The notes under the pieces are model-generated. The model ran no database searches. It was not told the DNA's origin and worked only from the letters and a program-made list of their open reading frames with translations. 64,000 bases of DNA, taken from contig NC_081410.1 of the NCBI RefSeq assembly GCF_030272615.1, forward strand, positions 120,714,640 through 120,778,639, given 5' to 3'. Within the stretch, counting starts at the first letter, position 1; every line of letters starts with the position of its first letter. The DNA comes from Cryptomeria japonica (Eukaryota; Streptophyta; Pinopsida; Cupressales; Cupressaceae). Positions 35,056 through 48,864 of this stretch are shown piece after piece. The position numbers and the translations under genes are program-made.

Positions 35056-35460
35056 AGAATTATTTCCGTATTTTTTAAGATTTCGTAGACATTGTGTTTG
35101 CACAGCCCATTTAGCATAAATTGAAATGCTTCCGAAGAAACTGTAAATTTATGTTATTTTAGAAGCATTTGAATGGAAGATTTTTAAAAAAATTAAAAAT
35201 CTGTAGAATTGTTTCTGCATTTTTCAAGATTTAATAGACATTGTGTTTGCACAGTCCATTTATCATAGATTGAAATGCTTCTGAAGAAACTGTAAATTTT
35301 AGTTTTTTCAGAAGCATTTGACTAGAAGATATCTGAAGAATTTTTTCTGTATTTTTCAAGATTTCATAGACATTGTGTTTGCACAGTCCATTTATCATAG
35401 ATTGAAATGCTTCTGAAAAATCTGTAAATTTTTGTTTTTTCAGAAGCATTTGAATGCATT
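35056..35460. repeat. Three tandem copies of about 135-145 bp in the intron
   Basis: Copies begin near 35056, 35204 and 35337, each with GACATTGTGTTTGCACAG and a later GAAATGCTTC...AGAAGCATTT pair that can form a stem. Differences are scattered. Confidence 0.8.
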
Positions 35461-35534
35461 TTGAAGATTTTTCACTTTATTTTTGAAACTTTTTACTTTA
35501 CGTTAGCTATTGAATTTAGGAAAAATACTGGTGC

Positions 35535-36180
35535 ATTAATTTTATTAATTTCCACTTTCAGATCAGAGAACAATCATTTTAGAATGCTTAAACACATCTA
35601 TGCCAGACACACATAAAATAAGTAATTATTTTTTTCTATTTTTTAAACGAAGGTGTGAGATAATTTCATGGTGATGGTCCCCAGTGATTAATTATAAATT
35701 CCTAGACAGGTATATTTAAATGTAAGTCTTTGCAACATCATTCAACAACTTTGGTACACAAGTTGACCGGTAGGAATATTTCATAAGAGTAAACCTTAGA
35801 GCAAGAACTTAACGCTTTAGTTTGAGCCCCTCTTATGGACTGTCCCATCTGGTTGGTGGATTAATTTTATTAATTTCCACTTTCAGATCAGAGAACAATC
35901 ATTTTAGAATGCTTAAAAACAGCTATGCCAGACACACATAAAGAAGTAATTATTTTTTTCTATTTTTTAAACGAAGGTGTGAGATAATTTCATGGTGATG
36001 GTCCCCACTGATTAATTATAAATTCCTAGACAGATATATTTAAATGTAAGTCTTTGGCACATCATTCAACAACTTTGTTACACAAGTTGACCGGTAGGAA
36101 TATTTCATGAGAGTAAACCTTAGAGCAAGAACTTAACGCTTTAGTTTGAGCCCCTCTTATGGACTGTCCCATCTAGTTGG
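35535..36180. repeat. Tandem duplication, two copies of about 325 bp
   Basis: 35535-35859 is repeated at 35860-36180 with very few changes (for example GGTATATTT versus GATATATTT). High identity points to a recent duplication. It contains no reading frame. Confidence 0.85.
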
Positions 36181-37379
36181 CATGAGAAGGTATTTTTTTA
36201 GTAGGCACCTAGAGAAGGTTTTATTTTATAACTGTAAGTGGTTGCTTATAGTATTTTAATTCATGATTTGATGGTTTTTAGGACTTCTCTGATTCATATT
36301 GATATCCACACTAACTTTTTTAAGAATCCATTTTTTCCCTTCTTCCAACTTTTTTATCCACATTTAACTAAACAAATTAGATGATAATGAATTAGAATAA
36401 GTAATAAAAAAAGGTTGTGGGATTAAAGTTCAGAGAATATGGTTACAAGTAATATAATAAATAGTAGCAATAAAATAATTATAATAAATATAATAATAGG
36501 AGATTATTAGTCTAGCAAGTAAATACAATTATAAAAAAAAATATTAAGATGAGATGATAATCAAAGTAATATATTAGGAAAGCAAAGTGAACAAAATTAG
36601 TAAACAACCATCATAATATATGATGACAAACTTTGTCGTAATTGTAAATCCAAAACAACTTAAACAACAACAAAATGTATCATTGGCAACAAGGTAACTA
36701 TATAGTAATTATAACTAAAGAAGCTTAACAAGATTTTATATCATTAATTAAAAATTGATATAATGATATTAATGAGCACAAACACAAATAAGCATTAAAG
36801 ATAAAGTATATGAGAAAAAAAACCATATCCTTCAATGTCTCAAAAGTCTCAACACATGAGATATCTAAAAACATGTCATGAAGTTGCTTTAGGTACTCAA
36901 TCTAAAATAAGAAACAAATATGAATGAAATAAGCAATCTTCCAAGTACAAATCATTGTGGAATTAAAGTCTTTAGCCAAGTGCTAGCGAAGTTTAGACCT
37001 ATCTTGAAAGAAAAGAGCCAAGAATCTTTGGTTGTTATAAGCCATGAAGGTCTAGAAAGTGCTCTATGAGTTTTTAAAGAGGCAAAATAATCACCCCTAA
37101 TCTCATAGTAAGCAGAGCATTTAAGAATAAAAGATTCTTGATTTTAAGATTTCATTAAACATTTTTAACATATACTATGGTCTTGAGGAATATGGCGATT
37201 TTTCTCAAAGTAGAGGGGTGTGAACGAGCTTAGAAGTATGCTAAAGGACTCCAAAACTATAGTGCAATCCAAACTTAGCATACTCTAGAGGTTGTATGAT
37301 CTTTTCCTCAAAGTGAAGATATGCACTGAAGTAATGCTAAAGCTTTGAGGAAAGAGATTATTTGGCTCTAGCCAATTGG
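36181..37379. other. AT-rich intron or intergenic DNA, nothing recognisable
   Basis: Dense A/T with short repeats of AATAATA type. It may include the far end of the decayed copia relic to its right, but no domain could be read. Confidence 0.3.
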
Positions 37380-38870
37380 ATTCTAGGTAATCTCCAAAGG
37401 TATTATATCTAATACCCTTATCTATTTTTCTTGTAAAAATATTTAGTGCATCAATTAAAAATTATGCTCACTTAATACCCAAAATGCATGACAATTAGAA
37501 ATAGACACAACTTTAGACATTTTTCTTTTTATTTTAATGGCAAAGGTGTAGAATCTATATATCTTTTCAATATAACCAGTGGATTCAATAGTGCTTGATT
37601 CTAGCTAAAACATAGTGCCCACACAAATTCCCTTAGTGATCACCATATCTCCTTGTATCATATTACACTCTCCACTAAAGAAAAAAACTTGCAACACTCT
37701 CACATTATCATGCTTACTTACTTAGAACAAGTTTCATGCCAAATCAAAGATATGTAGAACACCATCAATTCACTTTTTTATCAAGGAATTTAATTGGGTT
37801 TGTGTCATAGCTAGTAATTCTCAAATGAGAGTAATCACTAAGGTGCACCTTCCCATCATTATATTCATCATATTTCTTAAACCACTCTCAATGGGAGGTC
37901 ACATGGAAGGAAGGCCAAAGTCTATCAAGCACACACCTTTTGATGTATGCATTGCAAAGGCCACATGTGGCAAAGACATCTACATCTTATTAAGAAGATT
38001 TTTAGATTAATCATTTAAATCATTTTTAATTTTTGTCCAAGCTTTGTAATTTCTTTTGTAGTGCTCAATTTTACTGTAGTTCCAACATTTAGCCTTCAAA
38101 TTTCTATGGCATTTGGATCTAAGTCTTCTTTCTTCTTATCCTTCTTTCAATTTTTTTTTGTATCTTTCATGAATGGATAATTCATTCTTATTAAATTCAA
38201 AAGATTTCCATCATATCTCATCCCAAGAGTAAAACAACCACTACTTCATCCATCTAAAGCTTTAAGGTGGTGCTTTTGATTGCACTAACCGAGTGACCCA
38301 CAATTTTGGAAAAAGACCATAGATGTGTCAAATGACGATTCTCCTCCATCTTTACTCTAACAAAGTGTAACTAGGCTATAATCATATTAAATTTATTTTA
38401 AAAGTGCTTAGCCATATAATCTGATATCCAAATTGTTAAGATATACAACTTCTTTAGGGATTTTTCCTCATATAGATCTCCTAACTTTTTCTAAAGAGAT
38501 TTTTATTTGGGTTCTTCATGTACATTAAACAAAATTGAATATGCCAAGTAGAGCTTGAAGAGGCCCTTTGCCCTTTTTCCTAATATATATCAATTAGCTT
38601 GAGACATTATTGTAGTTTGGATTTGGACATGTAGCAAGCCATAGATCTATATCTAAAACAATATCCTCCATCTTGAGAATCCACAACTCAAAGTTAGTGT
38701 CATTAATCCTCTCCATTTCTATCCTTGACATGTTTTCCATTTTCTTGCAACAAGATCCCTTTTGTGCAAGTTGTCACTCAAACCAAGATTAGACTAAAAA
38801 AAACCTTGGTTGTAATGCTTAGGACTGTAGGTGATCAACCTCCAATACCAAATGAAAGGAAGTAATGATA
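37380..38870 (-). pseudogene. Decayed Ty1/copia gag-protease relic
   Basis: On the minus strand, gag starts near 38750 with INDTNFELWILKMED, matching the 'NFxLWKxKM' entry of copia gag. A ruined zinc knuckle (CWNYSKIEHYKRNYK) lies near 38040-38090, and a protease-side segment (ASFHVTSH, EWFKKYDEYNDGKVHLSD) lies near 37820-37910. The catalytic Asp-Ser-Gly is not intact (read as an altered triplet before ASFHV). A site resembling an initiator-tRNA primer site (TTGGTATTGGAGG) is near 38850. Stops and shifts are many. It is the oldest-looking copia relic here and has no assignable LTR. Confidence 0.6.
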
Positions 38871-39339
38871 TATACTACACTTCTTACAATTTAATTTAAT
38901 CTATTAAAGTGAGATCCTCTCTTTTCCCATGTGAGGAAAAAATAACAATTTATTTTTTATAAAAAAATACAAACATTAGGGTGCAAGGTTAAAACATCTT
39001 TCCAACATAGTGCACCATATGTGTTTGACAATTTTCAACATGTCTTTGGAGCTAGCTAACATCCTACTTGTATAAATATATAGCTTGTACATTTGGTAAA
39101 GTAGAAGAGGCATAATATAATCTCATCTTACCTCTTTTTTTACATTTCCCCTATTTAATCTAAATAGAAATGGTATATCTTCTATATGTCTTCTACATTT
39201 GAATGTTTAAGTTTGCATATCTATTTTCCTTTATACATTCTGTGATCTTGTTGCATTATTACTTGCTAATATACAAGATTGCCCCTCATATCACTTGAGG
39301 AATTAGATAATTGTATATGAGCTAAAACTTTACCAACAT

Positions 39340-41930
39340 GGGAAGCCTTTGTTAACACTCTCTATAAGGAGTTATACCTCCTCAAAAACTTTGGGGATGA
39401 ATCTATGAAGTTCCACCAACTATAGCAACAAACGAAGCAGTCTATGGAATAATACAACAATGAGTACCATGAATTCTCCACATACTTGCATGAGAACATT
39501 TTTTAGTGGCACATATTTCTCATATATACTATTGGATTATTTCTTTCTAGATTGATGCTAAAATTGTGCTTTTAACATTTTGGAACATGCATTCTAAAGT
39601 GCATCTAATATTAAGGCCAAGGAAAACATTAGAAAACAAGTTATTGATGCACAAGAACAAGTTCATTTAGGATACAAGCCACACACCTTTTTTACACATG
39701 TACATCATTCTTTCAAGTAGAAGCAACAACAATACCCCAAATTGGCCACACAATCCCTAGGATGTTTCTACTAGCTTCTCTAGGCCAAGATAAGGGGTAA
39801 GAAGCCACAAGAAGTTGATATATCATGCCATCACCACTGACCAAGCTCTCACAATGATGTTGAATGTCACATGAATAGTCCACGTTCATGCAAGAAACAC
39901 TAGGTTTTGACTCTATTAAGGGGGTAAAAGTACAAACTTGTGTCTCACTTTTATAAAGGAAAATGCTAACAACAACAAAACAGTTCAACTTCGATGACAC
40001 AAAAGTGATATTTCTATTTGGTATTTGAAGATGATGTAAATTGATGAAATGTGTAAAACTAGATGAAGTTTATGCCTATTATTTAAAAAATAAAATTGGA
40101 ACAAGAATCGATATGTTTTTTTAATTATTAAAGTCATTTTTTCAATTATTGAAAAATACTGCAAATCAGGGGTTTCACCTCCCACCACAAAACTATATGT
40201 AAATAATCTTGTTTTCCTTTGATTTTGAAATATGTTTTAGATGACATCCATGGCCAGTGCAGAAAAAATAAATCTGATTTCGATGTATATTTTCACCGTT
40301 ATAACAATTCAAAGTCGAAGTTTCCCGAAATCGATAGTTTTCGTCTCCCACCAAATTTCCTCTATCAAAACTATAGAAATTTCCCAAAAAATTATATATT
40401 CTTGAAGAGGACTCTCTCCTCTAGTGTTATATATAATTTTTAAATTTTTCTGATATGATTTACTATTTTTTTGTTTTTCCGAATCAGAGTCTTCTCGAAT
40501 GTTAATATACCTACCTGTAATATTTTGTAATTTTAATATACTAATTCTAATTGAAATTCTATAAAAAAATATGTCAACGTTCCTCACTCCGAGCTCTCGG
40601 AAAGGATATTTTTAGTTTTAAAAAAAATAAAAAATTGATTGTCTAATTCTTAGCAGAACTTGAAAGTTATGAAAATTAGGGGGGTTTTGCTGAGTAGGCT
40701 GCCATGTGGGATGCCACATAGCCAACCTTGGTCAAGTGGGACTCGGCCAAGTAGGGCTCAACCGAGTCCCCCAAGCGACGGGAGCATCTGTGAGCACCCT
40801 TTCCCTCATATTTTAATGCGACACAACACTATGGGGGGCTAAGTGCAGTCGCTGGGACTCGGCCAAGTAGGACTCGATCGAGCCCTACTCAACCGAATAT
40901 ACCTTGCCACCCATCCTCCACGTAGGCGCCATGTGGCGCCACACAGACTCGGCCAATCATGATTTTTTTTCCCTCTCACTTAGCCTAAAGTGCGACACAA
41001 CACTATACTTTCACCCAAGGATTCTAATCAAGTGATACAAAGCCTCAATTCCAAAACCATGACCCTTAATGCTTTAGAGGAACATGTGTATCTCTTCCAC
41101 ATGAAATGTTGGATAAATGGAAAACCTATCCACATAATCATTGACAATGATAGTCAAAAGAACATCATTACAAATGATACATTATGAATCCTAGGTCATT
41201 TTGTTCCTACACATCCAAACCCCTACACTCTATTATACTTGCATGTGATAAATACATTTTATGTAACCAAACAATGCACTTTCAAGTATGAAGTCATACC
41301 TATGTAGGACACTAGATCACCTACAAGGTCACACCTCTAGAAGTTTGTGGCATATTTTATTGGAAAATATATCCAATGATTAGGATGGCATCTACCATTC
41401 CAAACCACAATGGTGGCTAATAAATACATTGGTAGATGGCATTTCATCCTCTACAAGTATAAATAACAAGCCAAACTAGCTTTGACCTTTTTTATTTACA
41501 ATGTCAAAAGATCATTTCTCGCATGTAAAAAATTATGCTTCTCATGGTTCACCCATAGACACCTACATAGACAAACTCATGAGCATTCATTATGTACACT
41601 CACACATCACTTCATTGTAGCAATAGCTGTTTGTCAAGGTATTGCACCAATATGATGCCATCTCCATAAATTATGAAGGTCTACCAACACATTGCACAAT
41701 GCAACTAAATTGACTTACTTCTTGAATGCCTTCTCCCAAATAGCTCACTACATTACATAGGTTTACTTGCAAGAAAGACAAGGTTTAATGCTAGATCTAA
41801 GAATTACTCGATCAAGACAAGATTTGATCTAGCTCTTTGCCATGTGGAAATTTCATAGTTCTTGAACCTAAGAAGGACAATACATGACACTTATGCATTG
41901 GCTATTACACACTCAATACTTGATCATATA
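39340..41930 (+). pseudogene. Gag, protease and start of RT of the old Gypsy element (interrupted)
   Basis: A gag-like segment (TWEAFVNTLYKELY, then EYHEFSTYLHEN) lies near 39335-39500. The TIR element at 39922-41016 then interrupts it. The frame resumes with a protease-like segment (KCWINGKPIHIIIDNDS, with D-N-D in place of D-S/T-G) near 41105-41160. RT entry motifs (C-I-G-Y and LNT at about 41890-41930) precede the second TIR element. If the first TIR element and one AAGG copy are ignored the reading frame is continuous across the site, which supports the insertion boundaries. It is heavily decayed. Confidence 0.55.
39922..41016. mobile_element. TIR element, copy 1, with 4-bp target duplication AAGG
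   Basis: The 1095-bp block starts GGGTAAAAGTAC and ends with the inverse of GGGTGAAAGTATAG; TIR similarity then continues through TTGTGTCTCACTTT versus TTGTGTCGCACTTT. AAGG flanks both sides (39918-39921 and 41017-41020). The interior is non-coding and rich in ACTCGGCC-AAGT repeats and their complements, with a second internal GCGACACAACACTAT near 40820. A related element is at 41934-43092. I cannot assign a superfamily. Confidence 0.65.
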
Positions 41931-41933
41931 ATT

Positions 41934-43092
<1,159 letters not shown>

Positions 43093-43212
43093 AATTTAAT
43101 CTAGATATCCTTCGCTACATATCTATGATTTGCTTGACTAGTTTAAAGGTGCATGATACTCCTCCAAGATCAACCTTAAGTTAGGATATCATCAAGAACC
43201 AATTCAAAAAAA
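43093..43212 (+). pseudogene. RT fragment of the old Gypsy element between two insertions
   Basis: This 120-base piece reads through RT motifs: RYP near 43105, then IYDLLD, FKGA and SSKINLKLGYHQ, corresponding to the region before the RT active site. It lies between TIR copy 2 and the copia LTR and proves that both inserted into one RT gene. Confidence 0.6.
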
Positions 43213-43387
43213 TGAAGAATGGCATTAATGCAGATATATATGTTTGATCTTGGAGATGTATATATATATGAAATAATCATTATTACTTCATATGTATATT
43301 AATATATATTGATATATCATTTCTATATGCATGATTTATAATATATCAAACCCCTTCATAATTATCAATTGCACTTAATAATGATGC

Positions 43388-43619
43388 CACCGATATATTA
43401 TCGGATGTTATTAGTAATACCCCAATTAGTTATTGGGTATGTTTTGTTTATTTATTGCCACCGATTGATATAGTTATCGGGCCTGTTTAACTGCCATCGA
43501 TTGGGAATCGGTTAAGGATATCATAGTTACCGATATATATTATTGGGTTATGCATTGACATCGATACACATATCGGTTAATATGAAACATGTAATAGCAC
43601 CAATTTATATCGGGTTAGT
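43388..43619. repeat. Series of short CCGAT/ATCGG inverted repeats in the 5' LTR
   Basis: About seven small imperfect hairpins (for example CCGATATATTATCGG, CCGATTGATATAGTTATCGG, CATCGATACACATATCGG) recur every 30-50 bases. The same set is in the 3' LTR at 49041-49270 with some arms changed. Confidence 0.6.
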
Positions 43620-43684
43620 TAGCAATGTGTTGTTTAGGTAATCAAAAGGTGCGATCAAGGGTTATCTTGATCGGTTATGTCCAA

Positions 43685-44053
43685 AGGACATAACCGACCA
43701 AGGTAACACTTGGTCTCCCCTCATTGCCATATATAACCCGATTCATTTGCTTGGAGAAGGGCATCAAAATCAATTAATGTTCTCTCTCCATCTACAGCAA
43801 AGAAAAAAAATCAGACATATTATATTGTGAATCAAAGAAATAATAAGCACACTACATTGTATATATAAATATATATATACAATGTAGTGTGCTTATTATT
43901 TCTTTGATTCACAATATAATATGTCTGATTTTTTTTCTTTGCTGTAGATGGAGAGAGAACATTAATTGATTTTGATGCCCTTCTCCAAGCAAATGAATCG
44001 GGTTATATATGGCAATGAGGGGAGACCAAGTGTTACCTTGGTCGGTTATGTCC
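43685..44053. repeat. Perfect palindrome with arms of about 183 bp
   Basis: 43685-43867 is the reverse complement of 43871-44053, without a mismatch that I could find, around a three-base centre. A further 16-base pair of matching segments lies just outside (43654-43669 and 44055-44070). The 3' LTR lacks the second arm. Confidence 0.85.
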
Positions 44054-44068
44054 TTTCAAGATAACCCT

Positions 44069-44212
<144 letters not shown>

Positions 44213-44249
44213 CTTGTTCTTCAAATTGAAAATTGCATATACATTTACA

Positions 44250-44266
44250 TGGTATCAGAGCTATAG
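44250..44266 (+). other. Primer-binding site of the copia element
   Basis: TGGTATCAGAGC directly follows the LTR end TTTACA and matches the initiator-methionine tRNA primer site common in plant copia elements. Confidence 0.85.
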
Positions 44267-44340
44267 TTGATCGAACCTAAGGCTATTCGATTTTGTGAAT
44301 AATTTAAGAACAAGGTTATATACTACATCACATTTCTCAA

Positions 44341-45180
44341 ATGGCCAGTGCTATCAGATTCGAAGACAAACTCGGAGGTGGGGATGATTTTTCACAGAAT
44401 CAAGATGATCTTAAAGGAGAACAAAGTGGATTCATTTGTTCAAACTGAAAACGCACAACCTGAAAATGAACCTAACAAAGCAGCATGGATTGAGGGAAAT
44501 GAAAAGGCCATTAAAATAATAGTTGATGGGGTGAGAAACAACATAATGCCCATCATAAGGAAACATCAGAGGCCTATAAACTATTCAAAGCACTTGAAAG
44601 CACATTTGAGATATCAAATGCAAGTCGAACTCTGACATTAAAACGAGAGATAAATTATATCACCATGAACAAAGGGGAGACAATCAACGCGTACTTTATG
44701 CGGATATCAACCCTAAGAGATGAACTAGCAACTCTTGATTACGAGATCCAAAGCAAAGAGTTAACACTCATTGCTCAAGATGGGTTACCTAGTGGATGAA
44801 GTACATTCGTCCAAGGCATCAGTGCAAGGTCCAAATATCTAAGTTTGAAAGATTAAGAGATGATTGTCTCCAAGAAGAATCAAGATTGAACAAGATGGGA
44901 ATAAAACAAAAGAACATAGACGAAGACCTTCAAGTCCTAAATACTATCACAAATAAGAAAACCAAGAAGAAACAATTTAGGAAGAGGAAAGGTCATCAAG
45001 GCAAGAACAATTCAAAGAAAGACCTATCACATATTCAATGCTATAGGTGTGACAAATTCGGGCACTATGTTGCAAAATGTCCGGAGAGAGCCAAACATCA
45101 AGCCACATTTGCCAAAGCAGGAAAATCTAAAAGAGAAGATGACTCTGAGAACTATGTCCTCTACTCAACACTTACAAGCC
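44341..45180 (+). pseudogene. Copia gag, frameshifted
   Basis: The ATG at 44341 starts a copia-like N-terminus (MASAIRFEDKLGGGDDF). The frame then changes near 44390 and again near 44630. The UBN2-type gag core (LKREINYITMNKGETINAYF) is near 44640-44700, a TGA lies near 44797, and the CCHC knuckle CYRCDKFGHYVAKC is intact at 45039-45080. Gag assembles the particle that packages element RNA. With two frameshifts and a stop it cannot be made in full. Confidence 0.8.
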
Positions 45181-46725
45181 ATGCAACAAACAAGTCTAAC
45201 TCCTGGGTGATTGACCGTGGCTCATCCAGACACATTACAGGGTTTAGAGAAGTGTTAGACACCATGATAGAGGAGAATGATGAGGAAGTGACTATCGGAG
45301 ATGATTCCTCACATCCAGACAGAGGAATTTGATCCTGCACCATCAAATTGAAGACAAACATATCATTGCAACTCGAAGGAGTACTATATGTCCCCGACAT
45401 CAAGAGAAATCTAGTCTCCATACCAGCACTAGAAGATAACGGATACAGAGTAACCTTCATGGAAAACAAGGTGTTGGCTTGGCCAAGGAATTCTTCCATC
45501 AAGAAAGCTAAAGTCATTGGTCAAAGACGAGGCTATTTGTATGAGCTATGCATAGAGCCCAACCTAGCCCTAATTCATGAAGCGACAAATGCAAATGAAG
45601 TTTGACATAGAAGACTAGGCCACCTGAATTATAGAGCTTTATCATCTATGGGAAACCGTGTCACAGGTCTACCTAAGTTGAAGCAATATCATTCAGAGGC
45701 ATGCAAGGGATGTGCCCTAGGTAAAAATACCAAGGGTGCCTTCCAAAATAGTACTAGGAAGACAAACAAAGTTTTAGAGTTAGTTCATTCCGATGTATGT
45801 GGACCTGTGTCCGTACCCTCTCTAGGGGGATTTTTGTATTATGTAATATTTGTTGATGACTACTCTAGGAAAACTTGGATCTACTTTCTGAAGTGTAAAG
45901 AATCAGAAGAGATCCTCAATAGGTTTAAAGAGCTTAAATCACTAACAGAGAACTACTCAGGAAATAAAATTAAAACCCTAAGAACTGATAATGGGGGGGA
46001 ATACACATCAGAATTATTTAAATATTTTTGTAAAAATTTAGGGATTAAGAGGGAGTTAACAATACCTTATAATCCTCAACAAAATGGGGTAGCTGAGAGG
46101 AAAAATAGGACAATTGTAGAAGCTGCCAAAGCCATGATTCTTGATTAGAATCTAAATATCAATCTTTGGGCAGAAGTAACTAGCACTGCTGTGTATATAC
46201 AAAACAGATGTCCTCACTCCCATCTTGAAGATAAAACTCCTGAGGAAGTCTTTACCAAAATAAAGCCACATATCAGCCACTTTAGGATATTTGGGTGTCC
46301 TGTCTATATACATGTACCTAAAGAGAAAAGACTGAAACTAGAACCTTCTGGAAAAAAAGGGAATACTTGTAGGATATAGTGAAACATCCAAGGTCTATAG
46401 AATCTATATACAAGGTTAGAGAAATATTGAACTTAGTAGGGATGTAATCTTTGAGGAAGACTTAGCCTTCAAAAGAGCCCAAAGTACAATAGAGCCTGAA
46501 ATATATATCCCTACTCCTAACATAGAAGAAGATCCTACTCCTGAGCTTCAAAGGGAGAATCTTGAGGAAACTATAGGTGAAACTCAAAACCCACCTAGAG
46601 AAAACCTCAAGAAAAGACCACTACGGGCCACCAAGACTGTAGCAGAAGCTCAAAAGTTTGTTGATCCTTCAGGAACCTTCAGGGAAAGCAAAAGACCTAA
46701 TAAATTCACTAGCTATGTTGCCCTT
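45181..46725 (+). pseudogene. Copia protease and integrase, lightly decayed
   Basis: The protease active site reads IDRGSS near 45209 where D-S-G is expected. The GAG-pre-integrase block holds the HRRLGH zinc motif just after a TGA (45603-45605) and CKGCALGK. The integrase core has D in HSDVCGP, D in RTDNGGEY and E in NGVAERKNR, all present. Stops: TGA 45603, TAG 46146 and a TAG near 46416. A one-base shift in an A-run near 46350 moves the frame. A proline/glutamate linker leads to RT. It is otherwise close to the normal copia pattern. Confidence 0.85.
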
Positions 46726-48273
46726 ATGAATGATCTCTCTAAAGCTGAACCAAACAATGTATCAGATGCACTTATACATCAAGTATGGAAGGATGCCATG
46801 TCTAAAGAGTATCAGTCCATTATGAAGAATGATGTTTGGGAGATTGTTCTTAGGCTTACTAAGAAATCTGTTGTCTCATCTAAATGGCTTTTCAAGATCA
46901 AACATGCTGCAGATGGCAGTATTGAAAAGCACAAGGCCATATTTGTAGCTAGAAGGTTCTCTCAAAGGGAAGGGATAGTTTATGAAGAAACCTTTGCACA
47001 TGTAGCCAGATATACCTCAGTAAGAGCAGTACTAGCCATTGCAACAACAAAAGGGTGGAAGGTGCACCAGATGGATGTTAAGACAACATTTCTTAATGGT
47101 GAGATCTCAGAAGAAGTCTACCTAGAGCAACCTAAAGGATTTGAAATTCATGATGCAGAGTCTCATGTGTGTAGACTCAAGAAAGCTCTTTATGGGCTTA
47201 AACAGACTCCCAAAGCCTGGTATGAAAGAATTGACACCTATCTCTCAGAATTAGGCTTCTCTAAAAACGATGCAGATCCTAATCTCTACTACAAACAAAA
47301 TAAAGGTGATATGCTAATATTGATTCTATATGTTGATGACTTATTAATCACAAGAGAAGATCACCTTATAGATCAATGCAAGAAAGATCTATCTAAAGAA
47401 TTTGATATGAAGGACTTGGGACTCCTTCATTACTTCCTAGGTTTGGAAATATGGCAAAATTCTGATAACATTATACTAAACCAAGGTAAGTATACCTTGG
47501 ACATTTTGAAGAGATTCAGAATACTAAACTGCAGACCTATGACCTCTCCCATGGAGACAAATTTACATAAACTTAAGGAAGCAACAACAGAGTCACAATC
47601 CACTGATCCTACTCAATACAAGCAGGTGATTGGGTCCTTGATGTACTTGGTAAATGCAAGGCCAGATATCTGTTATGCAGTCAATGCCTTAAGTCAGTTT
47701 ATGTGTGAGCCTAAGAAGATCCACCTGATTGCAGTGAAACACATTATGAGATACTTACAAGGTACTCTAAACCTTGGTCTCAAATATGAGAAAGTTGATC
47801 TAGACCTACACGGATTTACAGACTCAGATTGGGTTGGAAGTGTGACTGACAGGAAAAGCACTTCAGGGTGTTGCTTCAGTTTAGGTTCAACCATGATATC
47901 TTGGATCAACAAAAAACAGTCTTCTGTAGCTCAGAGTTCCACCGAGGCCGAGTACATTGCAGCTTCCATGGTTGCCCGAGAGGTAGTATGGCTTAGGAAG
48001 TTGCTTGTGGGATTGTTTGGTGAACCTATGAAACCCACTGTCATCCATTGTGACAACCAGAGCTGCATAAAACTTTCAGTAAATCCAGTATTCCATGACA
48101 GATCCAAGCATATTGAGATTCCATACCATTATGTGCGAGACATGGTAGACAAAAATGTGATCAAATTGGAATATGTTAGTACAGGAGATCAGACTGTAGA
48201 TATTCTGACCAAACCACTTTCCAGAGTGAAGGTTGATCACTTCAGAAAAGGTTTAGGTATGATAGAAAGGTAA
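46726..48273 (+). CDS. Copia reverse transcriptase and RNase H, open over 515 codons
   Basis: This is the longest intact frame of the element. RT runs from about residue 35 to 280, with WLFKIKHAADGSIEKHKA, the LYGLKQTPKAWYERI block and the catalytic YVDD at 47329-47340. RNase H is C-terminal, with GFTDSDWVG, SSTEAEYIA and HIEIPYH. It is a part of the polyprotein, not a separate gene; the ATG at 46726 is the first methionine after the frameshift near 46350, and the domain begins slightly upstream. RT copies the element RNA in particles; RNase H removes the RNA. The frame ends at TAA 48271-48273. Confidence 0.9.
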   Translation: MNDLSKAEPNNVSDALIHQVWKDAMSKEYQSIMKNDVWEIVLRLTKKSVVSSKWLFKIKHAADGSIEKHKAIFVARRFSQREGIVYEETFAHVARYTSVRAVLAIATTKGWKVHQMDVKTTFLNGEISEEVYLEQPKGFEIHDAESHVCRLKKALYGLKQTPKAWYERIDTYLSELGFSKNDADPNLYYKQNKGDMLILILYVDDLLITREDHLIDQCKKDLSKEFDMKDLGLLHYFLGLEIWQNSDNIILNQGKYTLDILKRFRILNCRPMTSPMETNLHKLKEATTESQSTDPTQYKQVIGSLMYLVNARPDICYAVNALSQFMCEPKKIHLIAVKHIMRYLQGTLNLGLKYEKVDLDLHGFTDSDWVGSVTDRKSTSGCCFSLGSTMISWINKKQSSVAQSSTEAEYIAASMVAREVVWLRKLLVGLFGEPMKPTVIHCDNQSCIKLSVNPVFHDRSKHIEIPYHYVRDMVDKNVIKLEYVSTGDQTVDILTKPLSRVKVDHFRKGLGMIER

Positions 48274-48864
48274 TTTGCTTTATAATATGCACTTGCATAT
48301 CAATAAGATGCTTAATGTGTAAACGTCTTTGTCATGTTAGGACTTTTATGGGTTTAACCCCCTGTGTTCATGTCCAAGAGGTGACGATCTCTCAGATAAT
48401 GAACACTTGTATGTAGACATTGTAAGGTGATGATCTTATGATGTTCAAACCAGTTATCATGTTGGATCTCTTGTATGTCATGGATGTGCCAAGATTGTGT
48501 TGTGGTATAACATTTGAATAAAATGTTAGTGCACATACCACAACTTGGATAAGTTGAAGATTTAACTATTTTCATATGTTTATCCTTAAGTATTGCGTGT
48601 TTAGGCAGTACTGATATCACGTGGTCAGGTGATATCATGTCATCACAAGATGATGAACTTCTTGTATCACGTGTTTAGGTGATACTTCATGTTTGTATGG
48701 TATGATCCTATGTAGAGTGAGATTATGAGACTCCATAAGGAATCCTGACCATCATGAGAAATGAGATGCTAGACATGATGACTTTATCTTCCCTAGCTAA
48801 GAGGGAGTATTAATGCAAATAGCACCGGTCAGATAAAATTTAATACAGATCCATTTACATCATA
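48274..48864 (+). other. 3' untranslated region of the copia element
   Basis: It contains repeated words such as TATCACGTG...AGGTGATA (near 48615 and 48665), which are short inverted repeats, and a purine run AAGAGGGAG near 48800 that is the candidate polypurine tract. Confidence 0.6.

Noticed and set aside
37825-38010. Small plus-strand gene of 61 codons
   Set aside because: The opposite strand reads a copia protease-side segment with recognisable motifs.
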